64,000 bases of DNA from Halalkalicoccus tibetensis (GCF_037996645.1 NZ_JBBMXV010000002.1:62001-126000), one strand, 5' to 3'. Counted from the first letter of the stretch, positions 8,319 to 17,582 are shown. Made by a program: numbers and translations. Notes: a model not told the origin generated them from the sequence alone.

Positions 8319-8756
8319 TCAGTAACGGTCGGTCGCGCGCTCGCGGCCCTGTCCTCGGTCCCGGCTCCCGCGCTGGCGCTCGCCACCGCCCGCGTTCCGG
8401 TGGGGATCGGTTCCGAGCAGTCGCTCGACCCGGTGGTCGAACTCCTCGTCGGAGATCTCCCCGCGCGCGTAGCGCTGTCGGAGCACCGTCAGCGCGTCGG
8501 CGTCGGGGTCGGGATCGTCGAAACAGTCGTCCTCCGTCAACAGCTTCGTCGGGGAGTTGAGGTAGGCGTAGACGGCGTACAGGAGGTTTCCGATCCCGAA
8601 GGTGAACCAGACGGTGGTCACGGCGATCAGCGCGTGGATCCAGACCGAGCCGTAGTCGGGCTTGCGAAGGACCACGCGGGTCCCGCCGTCGCGCGCGACC
8701 CGCCAGCCGTCGGCGTACTCCTCGTCGAGCCGCCGTTGGAATCGTTCGGTCCTCAT
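8319..8756 (-). CDS. Membrane protein with SHOCT domain
   Basis: This 145-residue protein starts at ATG 8756. An N-terminal cytosolic part (MRTERFQRRLDEEYADGWRV) is followed by two hydrophobic helices (about residues 38-75) and a C-terminal SHOCT-type helix (DADALTVLRQRYARGEISDEEFDHRVERLLG). It ends in a charged, disordered Arg/Gly-rich tail. SHOCT segments are oligomerisation elements found in many small membrane proteins of unknown role. No enzymatic motif is visible. It shares a roughly 107-nt divergent promoter region with the SDR gene. Confidence 0.8.
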   Translation of the reverse strand: MRTERFQRRLDEEYADGWRVARDGGTRVVLRKPDYGSVWIHALIAVTTVWFTFGIGNLLYAVYAYLNSPTKLLTEDDCFDDPDPDADALTVLRQRYARGEISDEEFDHRVERLLGTDPHRNAGGGERQRGSRDRGQGRERATDRY

Positions 8757-8863
8757 TCGGGGGCGAGTAGGCGCGAGACGGGCAAAAGCGTTCCCCGAGG
8801 CCGGGTCGGCGGGGCGAGGATCATGGTACAACAATTAACTCCCCCGCGACCGACGGGTGGATC

Positions 8864-9688
8864 ATGGAGAAGACCGTTTGTATCACGGGCTGTTCGTCGG
8901 GGATCGGTCGCGAGACGGCGCGGCAGTTCCGAGAGGAGGAGTGGACGGTGTACGCGACGGCCCGGGACACGGCCGACATCGCGGATCTCGAGTCGATCGG
9001 CTGTGAGACCCTCGAGCTCGACGTCACCAACGACGCCCGGGTACAGGCGGTCGTCGAGCGGATCATAGAGGAGACCGGCCGGATCGACTGTCTGGTCAAC
9101 AACGCGGGCTACGGCCAGCTCGGCCCCGTCGAGGACGTTCCAGTCAGGGACGTCGAGAAACAGTTCGACACCAACGTCTACGGTCCCCACCGCTTGGTTC
9201 GGGAGGTCCTCCCGTACATGCGCGAGCAGGGAGACGGCACGATCGTCAACGTCTCCAGCCTGGCGGGGCGCGTCGCGTTCCCCGGCGGCGGGGTCTACTG
9301 CGGGTCGAAGGCCGCCCTCGAGTCGATGACCGACTCCCTGCGGGTGGAGGCGAGCCGCTTCGGCGTCGACGTCGTGCTGGTCGAGCCCGGCCCGGTGAAG
9401 TCGAACTTCTCGAACCGGGCGACCGACTCCGCGGACGACGTTCCGCGCTCCGAGGAGTACAGCGACATCTACGGCGTGATCGACGACACGAGCGCGATCG
9501 GCGGGGACGGCCCCGGCGCGATCGAGCCCGGCGAGGTCGCCGACTGGATCGTCCACGCCGCGAGCGCGACCCGCCCCAACGCCCGCTACCCCGTCGGGAA
9601 GGTCGCGAAGGTCGGCTCGCTCGCCCGCCTGCTGCCCGACTCGCTTCGGGACACGGCGTTCAAGCTCGCGCTGAAGATCGTCGGATGA
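8864..9688 (+). CDS. Short-chain dehydrogenase/reductase
   Basis: This 274-residue classical SDR has the Rossmann motif TGCSSGIG (residues 8-15), NNAG (79-82), the catalytic Ser in NVSSLAG (131-132) and the YCGSK box (Tyr145, Lys149). It oxidises or reduces a hydroxyl/keto group with NAD(P)(H). TARD after strand 2 hints at NADP(H) through its Arg, but this is not decisive. The C-terminal extension resembles retinol/steroid-type SDRs. Its final ATGA overlaps the start of the glycerate kinase gene, implying one transcript. Confidence 0.9.
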   Translation: MEKTVCITGCSSGIGRETARQFREEEWTVYATARDTADIADLESIGCETLELDVTNDARVQAVVERIIEETGRIDCLVNNAGYGQLGPVEDVPVRDVEKQFDTNVYGPHRLVREVLPYMREQGDGTIVNVSSLAGRVAFPGGGVYCGSKAALESMTDSLRVEASRFGVDVVLVEPGPVKSNFSNRATDSADDVPRSEEYSDIYGVIDDTSAIGGDGPGAIEPGEVADWIVHAASATRPNARYPVGKVAKVGSLARLLPDSLRDTAFKLALKIVG

Positions 9689-11022
9689 TCCGCGGGCGCG
9701 AGGAGCTGGGGGGAACGCCCGAACGCGAGCTCGCGCTCGACTGCGTCGAGGCCGGGATCGAGGCCGCGGACCCCGAGCGGGCGATCGCCGAGAGCGTCTC
9801 GCTCGACGGCGATCGTCTGAGCATCGGCGAGGCGAGCTACGATCTCTCGACCTACGAGGAGCTGGTCGTCCTCGGCGGCGGCAACGCGGGCGGCCGGATG
9901 GCGAGCGCGATCGAGGGGGTTCTCGGCGAGCGGATCGCGAAGGGCCGGGTCGTTACCGACGCGCCCGAGGAGACGGGGGCGATCGAGGTGCTGCCGGGCG
10001 ATCACCCCGTCCCCTCCGAGCGCGGCGTCGAGTCGACCCGCGCGATGCTCGAACTCGCGGACGAGGCGGGCGAGGGGACGCTCGCGATCGTGTTGATCTC
10101 CGGGGGCGGCAGCGCGCTCATGCCCGCGCCCGCCGAGGGCGTCTCGCTTTCCGCGCTCCAGGAGGCCACCGAGGCGCTGCTCGCGAGCGGGGCCGAGATA
10201 GGCGAGATCAACGCCGTCCGCAAGCACTGCTCGGCGTTCAAGGGCGGGGGACTGGCACGCCGGGCCGCTCCCGCCACCGTCGTCTCGCTGATCGTCAGCG
10301 ACGTGATCGGCAACGACCTCAGCACGATCGCGAGCGGCCCGACCGCCCCCGACGCGACGACCTTTGCCGAGGCCAGCGAGGTGCTCTCGCGCTACGGGAT
10401 CGACCCGCCCGAAGAAATCGCAGAGCGGCTCGAACGCGGCGCGAACGGGGATGTCGCGGAGACGCCCGACGCCGACGATCCGGCCTTCGATCGGGTGGAC
10501 AACCACGTGGTCGCCGACGGCTTCACCGCGCTCGAGGCCGTCCGCGATCTCTCGCGCGAGCGGGGCTACGAACCGCTGATCCTCTCCTCCAGCGTGCGCG
10601 GCGAGGCCCGCGAGGCCGCGAAGACCCACGTCGCGGTCACCGAGGAGGTGCGGAGATCGGGCAACCCGGTCGAACCCCCGGCGGTGATCTGCTCGGGCGG
10701 CGAGACGACCGTCACCCTTCGAGGGGACGGCACCGGCGGCCCGAACCAGGAGTTCGCGCTCTCGGCGGCGCTAGAGCTCGATTCCCACACTGCGCTCGCC
10801 AGCGTCGACACCGACGGGATCGACGGCGCGAGCGATGCGGCGGGCGCGGTGGTCGATAGCGAAACGGTCCCGGATCCCGAGCCCGCGCGGGCCGCCCTCG
10901 CCGAGAACGACGTCTATCCCTATCTCGACGAGCAGGGAGCGATCATCGAGACCGGGCCGACGGGGACGAACGTCAACGACCTGCGGGTGCTCGTCGTCAC
11001 GGGCCCCGGTTCGAGTCGTTGA
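9685..11022 (+). CDS. Glycerate kinase, MOFRL/DUF4147 type
   Basis: This 445-residue protein belongs to the GckA/glycerate 2-kinase family, which phosphorylates D-glycerate. The N-terminal DUF4147 domain carries VVLGGGNAGGRMASAIE and the Gly/Ser-rich loop SGGGSALMPAP; the C-terminal MOFRL domain carries SGGETTVTLRGDGTGGPNQEFALSAAL and DTDGIDGASDAAGAVVD. Haloarchaea commonly use such a kinase in sugar-acid (semi-phosphorylative Entner-Doudoroff) or serine/glycerate metabolism. It is translationally coupled to the SDR, which might supply the glycerate or act on a related sugar acid. It overlaps the convergent M24 peptidase gene by 26 nt. Confidence 0.9.
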   Translation: MIRGREELGGTPERELALDCVEAGIEAADPERAIAESVSLDGDRLSIGEASYDLSTYEELVVLGGGNAGGRMASAIEGVLGERIAKGRVVTDAPEETGAIEVLPGDHPVPSERGVESTRAMLELADEAGEGTLAIVLISGGGSALMPAPAEGVSLSALQEATEALLASGAEIGEINAVRKHCSAFKGGGLARRAAPATVVSLIVSDVIGNDLSTIASGPTAPDATTFAEASEVLSRYGIDPPEEIAERLERGANGDVAETPDADDPAFDRVDNHVVADGFTALEAVRDLSRERGYEPLILSSSVRGEAREAAKTHVAVTEEVRRSGNPVEPPAVICSGGETTVTLRGDGTGGPNQEFALSAALELDSHTALASVDTDGIDGASDAAGAVVDSETVPDPEPARAALAENDVYPYLDEQGAIIETGPTGTNVNDLRVLVVTGPGSSR

Positions 11023-12076
11023 GCCGTTCACAGCCCGTTTCGGTGACGACCACCAGGTCCTCGATCCGCACGCCGAACTCGCCCTCCAGATAGATTCCCG
11101 GCTCGACGCTGAAGACCATCCCCTCCTCGAGCTCTCGAGTGTTCCCGGCGACGATGTACGGCGGCTCGTGGACCTCGATGCCGACCCCGTGGCCCGTTCT
11201 GTGCGTGAACCGCTCGCCGTAGCCCGCGTCTTCGATCACGTCCCTTGCAGCGCGGTCGACCGCTTCCGCCGGAACGCCGGGTTCGACCCGCTCGACGGCC
11301 GCCCCCTGGGCCTCGCGGACGACCTCGTGAATCTCCTCGAACCCCTCGGACGGCTCGCCCCCGAAAACGATAGTTCGGGTCTGGTCGCTCGGATACCCAT
11401 CGAAGCGGGTCCCGAAGTCGAGCACCACGGGGTCGCCAGTCCCGATCTCCCGGTCGCCGTGGCGGTGGTGCGGGCGCGCGCCGTTCTCCCCGGCGGCGAC
11501 GATCGTCTCGAAGGACGGCCCTTCGCCGCCCAGATCGGCCAATCGGGAATCGATCTCGCGGGCGAGCTCGCGTTCGGTCATTCCGACCGCGTCGAGCCCT
11601 CTGACCTCCTCGCTCACCCGGTCGGCCAGCGCGCTCGCCTCTCGGATGGCGTCGATCTCCGCCCCGTCCTTCTTCACTCGAAGGTCCGCCAGCACCTCGC
11701 TCGCCAGCCCGAACTCGGCGTCCGTCACAGCCTGAAGGTCCTGGGTGAAGCGCGCCCACAGCCGGTCATCGACGAGCAGTCGGTCGGGGTCGATCCTTCC
11801 GAGAATCTCGCCGATATACGCGCGTGGGTCCTCGCCGTCGTCCCAGAGCCGAACGTCCGAGACGTGGGTGTCGGCGAGCTGGTCGTCGTACATCGTCGGC
11901 GCGAGGAAGACGGGCTCGCCCTCGCGGGGAACGAACAACAGGAGGTGGCGCTCCATCGGCTCGTCGCGGAATCCGGTGAGATACTGGAGGTTCGGCCCCG
12001 GGAAGAGCACGAGACACTCGCCCTCGGAGAGGGCTTCCTGGCAGGTCCGGGTTCGCCCCTCGTGATCGGCGTCCAT
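10997..12076 (-). CDS. Xaa-Pro aminopeptidase, M24 family
   Basis: The 359-residue metallopeptidase has an N-terminal creatinase-like domain and a C-terminal pita-bread fold. All five metal ligands are visible: both Asp residues in LDFGTRFDGYPSDQTRT, His in GHGVGIEVHEPPYI, Glu in SVEPGIY and Glu in VRIEDLV. It should remove N-terminal residues preceding proline in the cytoplasm, or act as a proline dipeptidase. Its 3' end overlaps the convergent glycerate kinase gene. It serves as a useful intact comparison for the second M24 protein at 45297, which has lost ligands. Confidence 0.92.
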   Translation of the reverse strand: MDADHEGRTRTCQEALSEGECLVLFPGPNLQYLTGFRDEPMERHLLLFVPREGEPVFLAPTMYDDQLADTHVSDVRLWDDGEDPRAYIGEILGRIDPDRLLVDDRLWARFTQDLQAVTDAEFGLASEVLADLRVKKDGAEIDAIREASALADRVSEEVRGLDAVGMTERELAREIDSRLADLGGEGPSFETIVAAGENGARPHHRHGDREIGTGDPVVLDFGTRFDGYPSDQTRTIVFGGEPSEGFEEIHEVVREAQGAAVERVEPGVPAEAVDRAARDVIEDAGYGERFTHRTGHGVGIEVHEPPYIVAGNTRELEEGMVFSVEPGIYLEGEFGVRIEDLVVVTETGCERLNDSNRGP

Positions 12077-12106
12077 GTCGGGGGATCGGCCGGGGATGGG
12101 ATAAAG

Positions 12107-13180
12107 TCAGTCGAGACAGGCCGCGACGAGCTCGAGCATCCGTTCGCCCCGGACCTCGTCGGCAAAGAGCGGCACGCGTTTGACGTCGTGGCCGTGAAAG
12201 ACCTCCTGCGAGCGGGTCAGCGCGCCCTGCTGGACCTTCCAGCGCCGTTTGCAGAACTCGCAGTTCTCGACGTCCGGCGAGACGAAGTCCTCGGGGTCGC
12301 CGCCGGCGACCTGTGCGAAGTCCTCCATCACCCGGTTGACGACCACCGTGGAAACGGGGATCTCGAACCCCTCGAGCCGGGCGATCAGCCGCTTGGACTC
12401 GACGACGCTCATCTCCTCGGGGACCATCACGACTCGGAAGTCGGTCTTTTCGGGATCACGGAGGGTCGCCCGCAGGTGCTCGATCTTCTCCCGGAGCTCG
12501 TCGAGGTCCGCGTGCCCCCCTTCGACGGGGTCCTCGCCGCCGAACATCCCCTTCATCCCCTCGGCCATGCCCTGCATCCGCTGGCGGAACTGCATGAGCC
12601 GCCCGAGCATCGAGTCCATGACTTCCGGTAGCTCGAGCAGCCGGAGGGTGTGGCCCGTCGGCGCGGTGTCGATCACGACCCGGTCGAAGCGGTCGTCGTC
12701 GAGATACTGGAGCAGCTGGCGCATCGCGGCGGCCTCGTCGGCGCCGGGCATCGACCCGCCCGACAACAGGTCGCCCAGCCCGCCCTCGCCGTCCCCCGGG
12801 CCGCCACCCGCTCCGCCCGCGCCGCCGAACATCCCCTCGAGCCCGCCAAGCGGGTTCTCGCCGCCGAGCATCCCCTCGTCCATCGCCTCGTCGGGATCGA
12901 TCTCGGCGGCGAACAGCGGGAACCCCTCGCGGATCCGCGTCGGCTCGCCCGGTATCTCCGTCTCGAGGGTGTCCGAGAGCGAGTGGGCGGGGTCGGTCGA
13001 GACCACCAGGGTAGGAGTGCCGTCGCGCGCGCTCGCGAGCGCGGTCGCGGCGGCCATCGTCGTCTTCCCCACGCCGCCCTTCCCGCCGTACAGAACGTAC
13101 TCCGGGGCGTCGACGCCCGAGGGAACCGAGACGTCCACGTCCTCGATCTCCTCGACGGGTTCGACGTCTACTTCGGCCAT
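12107..13180 (-). CDS. get3: Get3/ArsA-family ATPase
   Basis: This 357-residue SIMIBI ATPase has the deviant Walker A GKGGVGKTT (residues 33-41), switch I DPAHS and switch II DTAPTGHTLR. A CEFC pair near the C-terminus matches the zinc-bridged dimer site of Get3. Archaeal members are thought to target tail-anchored membrane proteins; ArsA (arsenite pump ATPase) is the alternative, but there is no arsenic gene nearby and only one ATPase domain. A Gly-rich segment (about residues 112-135, GGAGGAGGGPGDGEGG) interrupts the helical client-binding region. ATG 13180 gives an acidic 25-residue leader before the nucleotide-binding fold. Confidence 0.88.
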   Translation of the reverse strand: MAEVDVEPVEEIEDVDVSVPSGVDAPEYVLYGGKGGVGKTTMAAATALASARDGTPTLVVSTDPAHSLSDTLETEIPGEPTRIREGFPLFAAEIDPDEAMDEGMLGGENPLGGLEGMFGGAGGAGGGPGDGEGGLGDLLSGGSMPGADEAAAMRQLLQYLDDDRFDRVVIDTAPTGHTLRLLELPEVMDSMLGRLMQFRQRMQGMAEGMKGMFGGEDPVEGGHADLDELREKIEHLRATLRDPEKTDFRVVMVPEEMSVVESKRLIARLEGFEIPVSTVVVNRVMEDFAQVAGGDPEDFVSPDVENCEFCKRRWKVQQGALTRSQEVFHGHDVKRVPLFADEVRGERMLELVAACLD

Positions 13181-13259
13181 ACGTCGATGTGCTCGCCGAA
13201 CCCCGTGTACCCGTCGGTCCTGCCCGACGATCCCCCGACCGGGTCTCGTCGAGGCCGCC

Positions 13260-14078
13260 TCAGCCCGTCAGCCATATCACTGGGAGCATGAGTGCCACCC
13301 CCAAGAGGATCCCGGCGAGCAGCTCACTCCGACCACCGTCGACGAGGCCGGCGCCGTGGCCGTGTTCGAGCGCGTCCGGGAAGAGGTCGTGCAGGACGAG
13401 GTAGATCATCGCGCCCGCGGCGAGGCCGAAGCCGAAGGGGAGGAACTCGCGTGCCCGGGTGACGAACACGTACGCGACCGCGGCGCCCAGCGGCTGTGGG
13501 AGGCTCGAGAAGACGGCCCACCCGAAGATCCGCCGGTTCGGCACGCCGAAGGTCTTGAGCGGGATCGCGACCGCCAGCCCCTCGGGAACGTTCTGGGCGG
13601 AGACCGCGACGGTGATGAACACCGCCAGTGCCGGGACGGCGAGCCCGCCGATCACGAGGTCGCCGTCGACGCCGAGGTCGGCGAACGCCACGCCGAGGGC
13701 GACCCCCTCCGGGAAGCTGTGGACGGTGAGGACGCCGACGATGAGGACGAGCTTCCCGAAATCGGCCTCCGCCATCTCGCGCGGGGCGAACTCGTGGCCG
13801 GCGATCAGGCGACCCGCCACGACGACCAGGAGCACGCCGACGAGCAGCCCCGCGCCCACCTCCGCGAGCGTGCCCTCGGCGAGCCCCTCGAAGACGAACC
13901 CGAACACGGAGGCGAACAGCATCACGCCGCCGGCGAACCCCCACGCGACGACCGTGAGGCGGTCGCTGATCTCGTCGACGAAGAAGAACGGCAGCGTCCC
14001 GAGGCCACAGACGAGCGCCGTGAACACCCCCGCGGCCACCACGAAACCGAGCTCCACGCCGACCATCAGGACCCACAA
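13260..14078 (-). CDS. ZIP family divalent metal transporter
   Basis: This 272-residue protein has eight predicted membrane helices. The metal-binding signatures HSFPEGVALG (fourth helix) and QNVPEGLAVA (fifth helix) are characteristic of ZIP importers of zinc and related divalent cations. A His-containing HDLFPDALEHGHG segment lies in the late loop. ATG 14078 (MWVLMVGVEL) is used; a second ATG four codons in is possible. Its role is uptake of Zn2+/Mn2+/Fe2+ across the cytoplasmic membrane; specificity cannot be read. Confidence 0.9.
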   Translation of the reverse strand: MWVLMVGVELGFVVAAGVFTALVCGLGTLPFFFVDEISDRLTVVAWGFAGGVMLFASVFGFVFEGLAEGTLAEVGAGLLVGVLLVVVAGRLIAGHEFAPREMAEADFGKLVLIVGVLTVHSFPEGVALGVAFADLGVDGDLVIGGLAVPALAVFITVAVSAQNVPEGLAVAIPLKTFGVPNRRIFGWAVFSSLPQPLGAAVAYVFVTRAREFLPFGFGLAAGAMIYLVLHDLFPDALEHGHGAGLVDGGRSELLAGILLGVALMLPVIWLTG

Positions 14079-14147
14079 CCACTCACGGCCGCAAAAAGCC
14101 TGTCCTCAAACCGCTGGCGGGCCACTCGACGGCGCTCGCTCCGGCGC

Positions 14148-15248
14148 TCAGTTGAAAAAGCTCGCGAGCCTGTCCGCGGCCTCCTGTGCACGCGGCGTGA
14201 CCAGCGCGAAGCGCAGCCAGTCCTCCCGCGACTCGCCGAAGGCGTCGCCGGGCATCCCCGCGACGCCGGCCTCGTCGATCAGGCGCTCGACGTTCTCCAT
14301 GGTGCCCGGGAAGCCGTCGAACCGCGCCAGCACGTAGAACGCGCCGTCCGGGCGGGTGTACTCGGCGCCCGCGGCGTCGAGCGCGTCGGTGAAGGCGTCG
14401 ATCCGTTCTTCGAGCATCGCCCTGTTAGCCTCGTAGTAGTCGGGATCGGTCTCGCGGAGCGCCCTCAGAACCGCGTGCTGGGCGGGCCGCGAGCCGGCGA
14501 CGTTGACGAGCATGTGACGGGTCCGGGCGGGCTCGGCGAGCTCCGGCGGGAGCACCGTATAGCCGACCCGGAGGCCCGTGATCGCCATCGACTTCGAGAA
14601 GCCCGTCGTGACCGCCCGGTGCTCTGAGTCCACCGAGAGCGCGCTCGCGAAGCGCCCCGAGTGATCGAAGTGGTCGTAGACCTCGTCGCTGACGAGGATC
14701 GCGTCGCACTCCTCGGCGATCTCGACGAGCGCTTCTACCGTGTCCTCGCCGTAGACCGCCCCCGTCGGGTTGTTCGGCGAGTTGACGACGATCGCGGCGG
14801 TGTCCTCGTTCGCGCGCTCGCGGACGGCGTCGGGATCGAGCCGGCCGTCCTCTTCGACGGGGGCGTAGACCGGCTCGCCGCCGAGCATCCCGGTCTTGCC
14901 GGGGTAGTAGGGGTAGACCGGGTCCGTGAGAACCACCTCCTCGCCCGCGTCGCGGTCGAGGGCCGCGGCCATCGCGAGGTAGTTCGCCTCGCCGGTGCCG
15001 TTGGTGACGATCACCGACTCGATCGGTACGTTCCGCCGGGACGCGATCTCCTCGCGGAGCTCACGAAGCCCGTCGCTCGGGGGGTACTGGTACTCGGAGA
15101 CCGGGAGGTCGGCGTACTCGCGCAGCCCCTCGCGGAGCGCCTCGGGGGGCTCCCAGTCGGGGTTGCCGCTGACCATGTCGATCACGTCCCGATCGGCCCG
15201 CTCGGCGTACTGCATCACCCGGAAGAAGAGCGGCTTCTCGTAGTCCAT
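14148..15248 (-). CDS. Pyridoxal-phosphate aminotransferase, class I/II
   Basis: This 366-residue fold-type I enzyme has the PLP lysine in TGFSKSMAITGLRVGY, the substrate/cofactor motif SPNNPTGAVYGEDT and the Asp-Tyr pair in LVSDEVYDHF. The N-terminus (VIDMVSGNPDWEPPE) is aspartate-aminotransferase-like. The likely reaction is amino group transfer between an amino acid and 2-oxoglutarate; the acceptor is not clear. It is divergent from the SnoaL-like gene, with TATA-like sequence at 15303-15314 between them. Confidence 0.9.
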   Translation of the reverse strand: MDYEKPLFFRVMQYAERADRDVIDMVSGNPDWEPPEALREGLREYADLPVSEYQYPPSDGLRELREEIASRRNVPIESVIVTNGTGEANYLAMAAALDRDAGEEVVLTDPVYPYYPGKTGMLGGEPVYAPVEEDGRLDPDAVRERANEDTAAIVVNSPNNPTGAVYGEDTVEALVEIAEECDAILVSDEVYDHFDHSGRFASALSVDSEHRAVTTGFSKSMAITGLRVGYTVLPPELAEPARTRHMLVNVAGSRPAQHAVLRALRETDPDYYEANRAMLEERIDAFTDALDAAGAEYTRPDGAFYVLARFDGFPGTMENVERLIDEAGVAGMPGDAFGESREDWLRFALVTPRAQEAADRLASFFN

Positions 15249-15331
15249 ACTCCCCCTCGGAAGCGACCTCCCCTCCCTCTTTCGGAGTCGGCGGGGCCGA
15301 CCATTATGGTATACGGGCGACTACCCCGACC

Positions 15332-15685
15332 ATGAGCGCGAACGAGGAGGCGATCCGCGACTACTACGAGTACGTCGACAGCGAGGCCTACGAGGAGCTG
15401 TTCGAGCTCTTCTCCGAGGACGTCGTCTACCACCGACCCGGCCAGGAGCCCATCGAGGGGATGAACGACTTCGAGGAGTTCTACCGCGAGATACGGGCGA
15501 TCGAGCGGGGTACCCACACCGTCCTCGATCTCACCATCGACGACGACACGATCGCGGTACGGGGCCGCTTTACGGGCGTCCTGGAGGGCCAGCAGGTCGA
15601 CTTCGGCTTCGCCGACGTCCACCGGTTCGACGACGAGGGACTGATCGAGGAGCGCTGGACCTACACCGACACGGGGCGGGTATGA
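15332..15685 (+). CDS. SnoaL-like/NTF2-fold protein
   Basis: This 117-residue protein is a cone-shaped alpha+beta barrel of the SnoaL/nuclear-transport-factor-2 type (IRDYYEYVDSEAYEELFELFSEDVVYHRPGQEPIEGMNDFEEFYRE, then the C-terminal strands). Such proteins bind small hydrophobic ligands or act as cyclases/isomerases, but no catalytic set is certain here. TATA-like sequence at 15303-15314 lies about 25 nt before the ATG, pointing to a leaderless transcript. ATGA overlap couples it to pncC downstream. Confidence 0.8.
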   Translation: MSANEEAIRDYYEYVDSEAYEELFELFSEDVVYHRPGQEPIEGMNDFEEFYREIRAIERGTHTVLDLTIDDDTIAVRGRFTGVLEGQQVDFGFADVHRFDDEGLIEERWTYTDTGRV

Positions 15686-16176
15686 GCGACCCGATCGAGG
15701 AGCGCGTCGGGGAGGCGTTGCGCGAGGGCGGAGCGACGGTCGCGACCGCCGAGTCCTGTACCGGCGGGCTGATCTGCTCGCTGCTGACCGACGTCCCCGG
15801 ATCGAGCGACTACGTCGATCGGGGGCTGGTCACCTACGCCTACGACGCCAAACGCGAGGTGCTCGGGGTCTCGCGGGAGGCGCTCGACGAACACGGCGCG
15901 GTCAGCGAGCCCGTCGCCCGCGAGATGGCCCGCGGGGCGCGCGACACGGCCGACGTCACCTGGGGGCTCGCCACGACGGGGATCGCCGGCCCCACCGGCG
16001 GCAGCGAGGAGAACCCCGTCGGAACCGTTTATATAGGCATTGCCCACGCCGCGCCCTGGGGTTCCGGGGACTCCTACGCGACCGTCTCGCGCTACGAGTT
16101 CGACGGCTCCCGAACCGAGATCAAGGGAAGGATCGCCCGGCAGGCGCTCAAGGACCTCCACGACGCGATCGTCTGA
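15682..16176 (+). CDS. pncC: CinA-family nicotinamide-nucleotide amidohydrolase (PncC)
   Basis: This 164-residue stand-alone CinA C-terminal domain deamidates nicotinamide mononucleotide to nicotinic acid mononucleotide for NAD recycling. The nucleotide loop ATAESCTGGLICSLLTDVPGSS (early residues) and the VTYAYDAKREVLGV and TTGIAGPTGGSEENPVGTVYIG segments are diagnostic, including the catalytic Ser and Lys positions. It lacks the N-terminal MoaB-like domain of full CinA. It is translationally coupled to the SnoaL-like gene. Confidence 0.9.
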   Translation: MSDPIEERVGEALREGGATVATAESCTGGLICSLLTDVPGSSDYVDRGLVTYAYDAKREVLGVSREALDEHGAVSEPVAREMARGARDTADVTWGLATTGIAGPTGGSEENPVGTVYIGIAHAAPWGSGDSYATVSRYEFDGSRTEIKGRIARQALKDLHDAIV

Positions 16177-16214
16177 CGCAACCGTTATTTGCGTGCCGCG
16201 TTTATATCAGATGG

Positions 16215-16703
16215 GTGAACAAACGCGGGCACGTGCTGAACGCGGCGCTGCTGGCGATCGGGCTGGGGGTGTTGGTCCGGCCCGTCCCCGACGTCGGGAC
16301 GGCCCTGATCGTCGCCGAGCTGTTCGTCCCGATCGTTCTCGGGGCGCTCTTTCCCGACGTCGACACCGCGTTCGGGCGCCATCGCAAGACGCTGCACAAC
16401 CTGCCCGTTCTGGCCGTCTTTCTCGCCTACCCGATCCACTTCGGGAACCTCCAGTGGGTCTGGATCGGCGTGCTCAGCCACTATCTGCTCGACGTCTTCG
16501 GGAGCCGACGCGGGATCGCACTGTTCTACCCCCTCTGGAGCCGGGAGTTCGGCTTTCCCTTCGGGGTCCCCGTCAGGAGCCGGTGGTCCCCGGTCGTGAC
16601 CCTCCTCGTGACCGCCGTCGAGCTCGCGGCCGCCGCCGCCGTGATCTACTGGCTCCCGCCGACGATGGCGGAAAGCGCGTTGGCGCTGCTGGGTGCTCGC
16701 TGA
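16215..16703 (+). CDS. Membrane-bound metal-dependent hydrolase-like protein (YdjM/DUF457-like)
   Basis: This 162-residue protein starts at GTG 16215 and has four to five membrane helices. It shows the family pattern of an N-terminal HVLNAALL His, then GALFPDVDTAFGRHRKTLHNLP and a later LSHYLLDVFG. These His/Asp residues are predicted to bind a metal near the membrane. The substrate is unknown. TTATTT at 16186-16191 is a plausible TATA box for a leaderless start at 16215; TTTATAT at 16200-16206 would instead suit a start at GTG 16233. A related gene occurs at 42908. Confidence 0.75.
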   Translation: MNKRGHVLNAALLAIGLGVLVRPVPDVGTALIVAELFVPIVLGALFPDVDTAFGRHRKTLHNLPVLAVFLAYPIHFGNLQWVWIGVLSHYLLDVFGSRRGIALFYPLWSREFGFPFGVPVRSRWSPVVTLLVTAVELAAAAAVIYWLPPTMAESALALLGAR

Positions 16704-16722
16704 TCCGAACGACCTTATCGAT

Positions 16723-17475
16723 TCAGTAGACCGCGCCGTCGTCGAACCGCCCCCCGTAGGCCGGGTGGCGCGGATGGGTGTCCTCCGTTCCCGAGAGGAC
16801 GAGGCGATCGACCTTCTCGACGGAGTTCTCCCAGAACAGGTGGGCGAACTCCGTCCGACGGCGCAGTTCGTGGGTCCACCCCGAGCGGTGGAACACCCGT
16901 CGGGGCGCGCCGGAGCGAAGCGCCCCGTGGAGCTCGCCCGCCGAGTCGACGCTCCCCTCGAACTCCGTCCAGACCTCGCCGACGGTCGGCGCGAGGTGAG
17001 CGTACGAGGAACCGAACGCCGGGAGGCCGGTCCCGCGGGCGACCTCACGGGCGCGGCGGTTGTGTTTCCCGAGGTGTTTGGGGTTGTAGACCTCGACGCC
17101 GTCGAACAGTTCGGGACGGCGGTTGAGGTCGACGACGTCGAGGCTCACGCTCGCGAACTCGGGGTGGGGCGCGAGGACGACCGCGTCCTGGCGGTCGAGC
17201 TCCGAGAGGGTGGCCTCGAGGGTGAGGAAGTCGGGAACCGGTTCGTCGAGGTCGAGCGCGAGGACGTGCTTTCGGTTCCTCCAGGAACCGGTGAACAGCT
17301 CGCGAGCCGGGACCACGAGGAGGTCGTCGTCGCTGAAGCGCGCCGCGCGCTCGCGGATCTCCGGCAGCCGGGTGAAATGCGGGGCGTAGACGAGGACGTC
17401 GATGCCGCGTTCCTTCGCCCGGCGGGCGACCTGCTCGTCGAGGATCTTCACGTGAGGATCGACGCGGGTCGACAT
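16723..17475 (-). CDS. PHP-domain metal-dependent phosphoesterase
   Basis: This 250-residue protein has PHP-type motifs: DPHVK near the N-terminus (in place of DxHxH), VLVYAPHFTRL, the VVPARELFTG Glu, and APHPEF, followed by GVEVYNP and a C-terminal GSSYAH. It resembles the nuclease/phosphoesterase domain of PolX and histidinol phosphatase. The divergent first motif suggests one metal ligand is altered. The substrate is unknown; trinucleotide or nucleic-acid 3' phosphates are possibilities by family. It lies downstream of secE-spt5 on the same strand, separated by the palindromic region at 17583-17629. Confidence 0.72.
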   Translation of the reverse strand: MSTRVDPHVKILDEQVARRAKERGIDVLVYAPHFTRLPEIRERAARFSDDDLLVVPARELFTGSWRNRKHVLALDLDEPVPDFLTLEATLSELDRQDAVVLAPHPEFASVSLDVVDLNRRPELFDGVEVYNPKHLGKHNRRAREVARGTGLPAFGSSYAHLAPTVGEVWTEFEGSVDSAGELHGALRSGAPRRVFHRSGWTHELRRRTEFAHLFWENSVEKVDRLVLSGTEDTHPRHPAYGGRFDDGAVY

Positions 17476-17582
17476 GGTGGGAGCTTCGCGGAGGGCGGGT
17501 TTGCGAGTTGTGGTTCGCGTGAACGGCCCCGTATGCGGTCTCGTAACTACGGCACTCGCGCGTTCTTCGGAGTTCCCTCACG

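Noticed and set aside
10835-14627. Long plus-strand frames opposite the M24, get3, ZIP and aminotransferase genes
   Set aside because: They are antisense shadows caused by high GC; the translations are low-complexity without domains.
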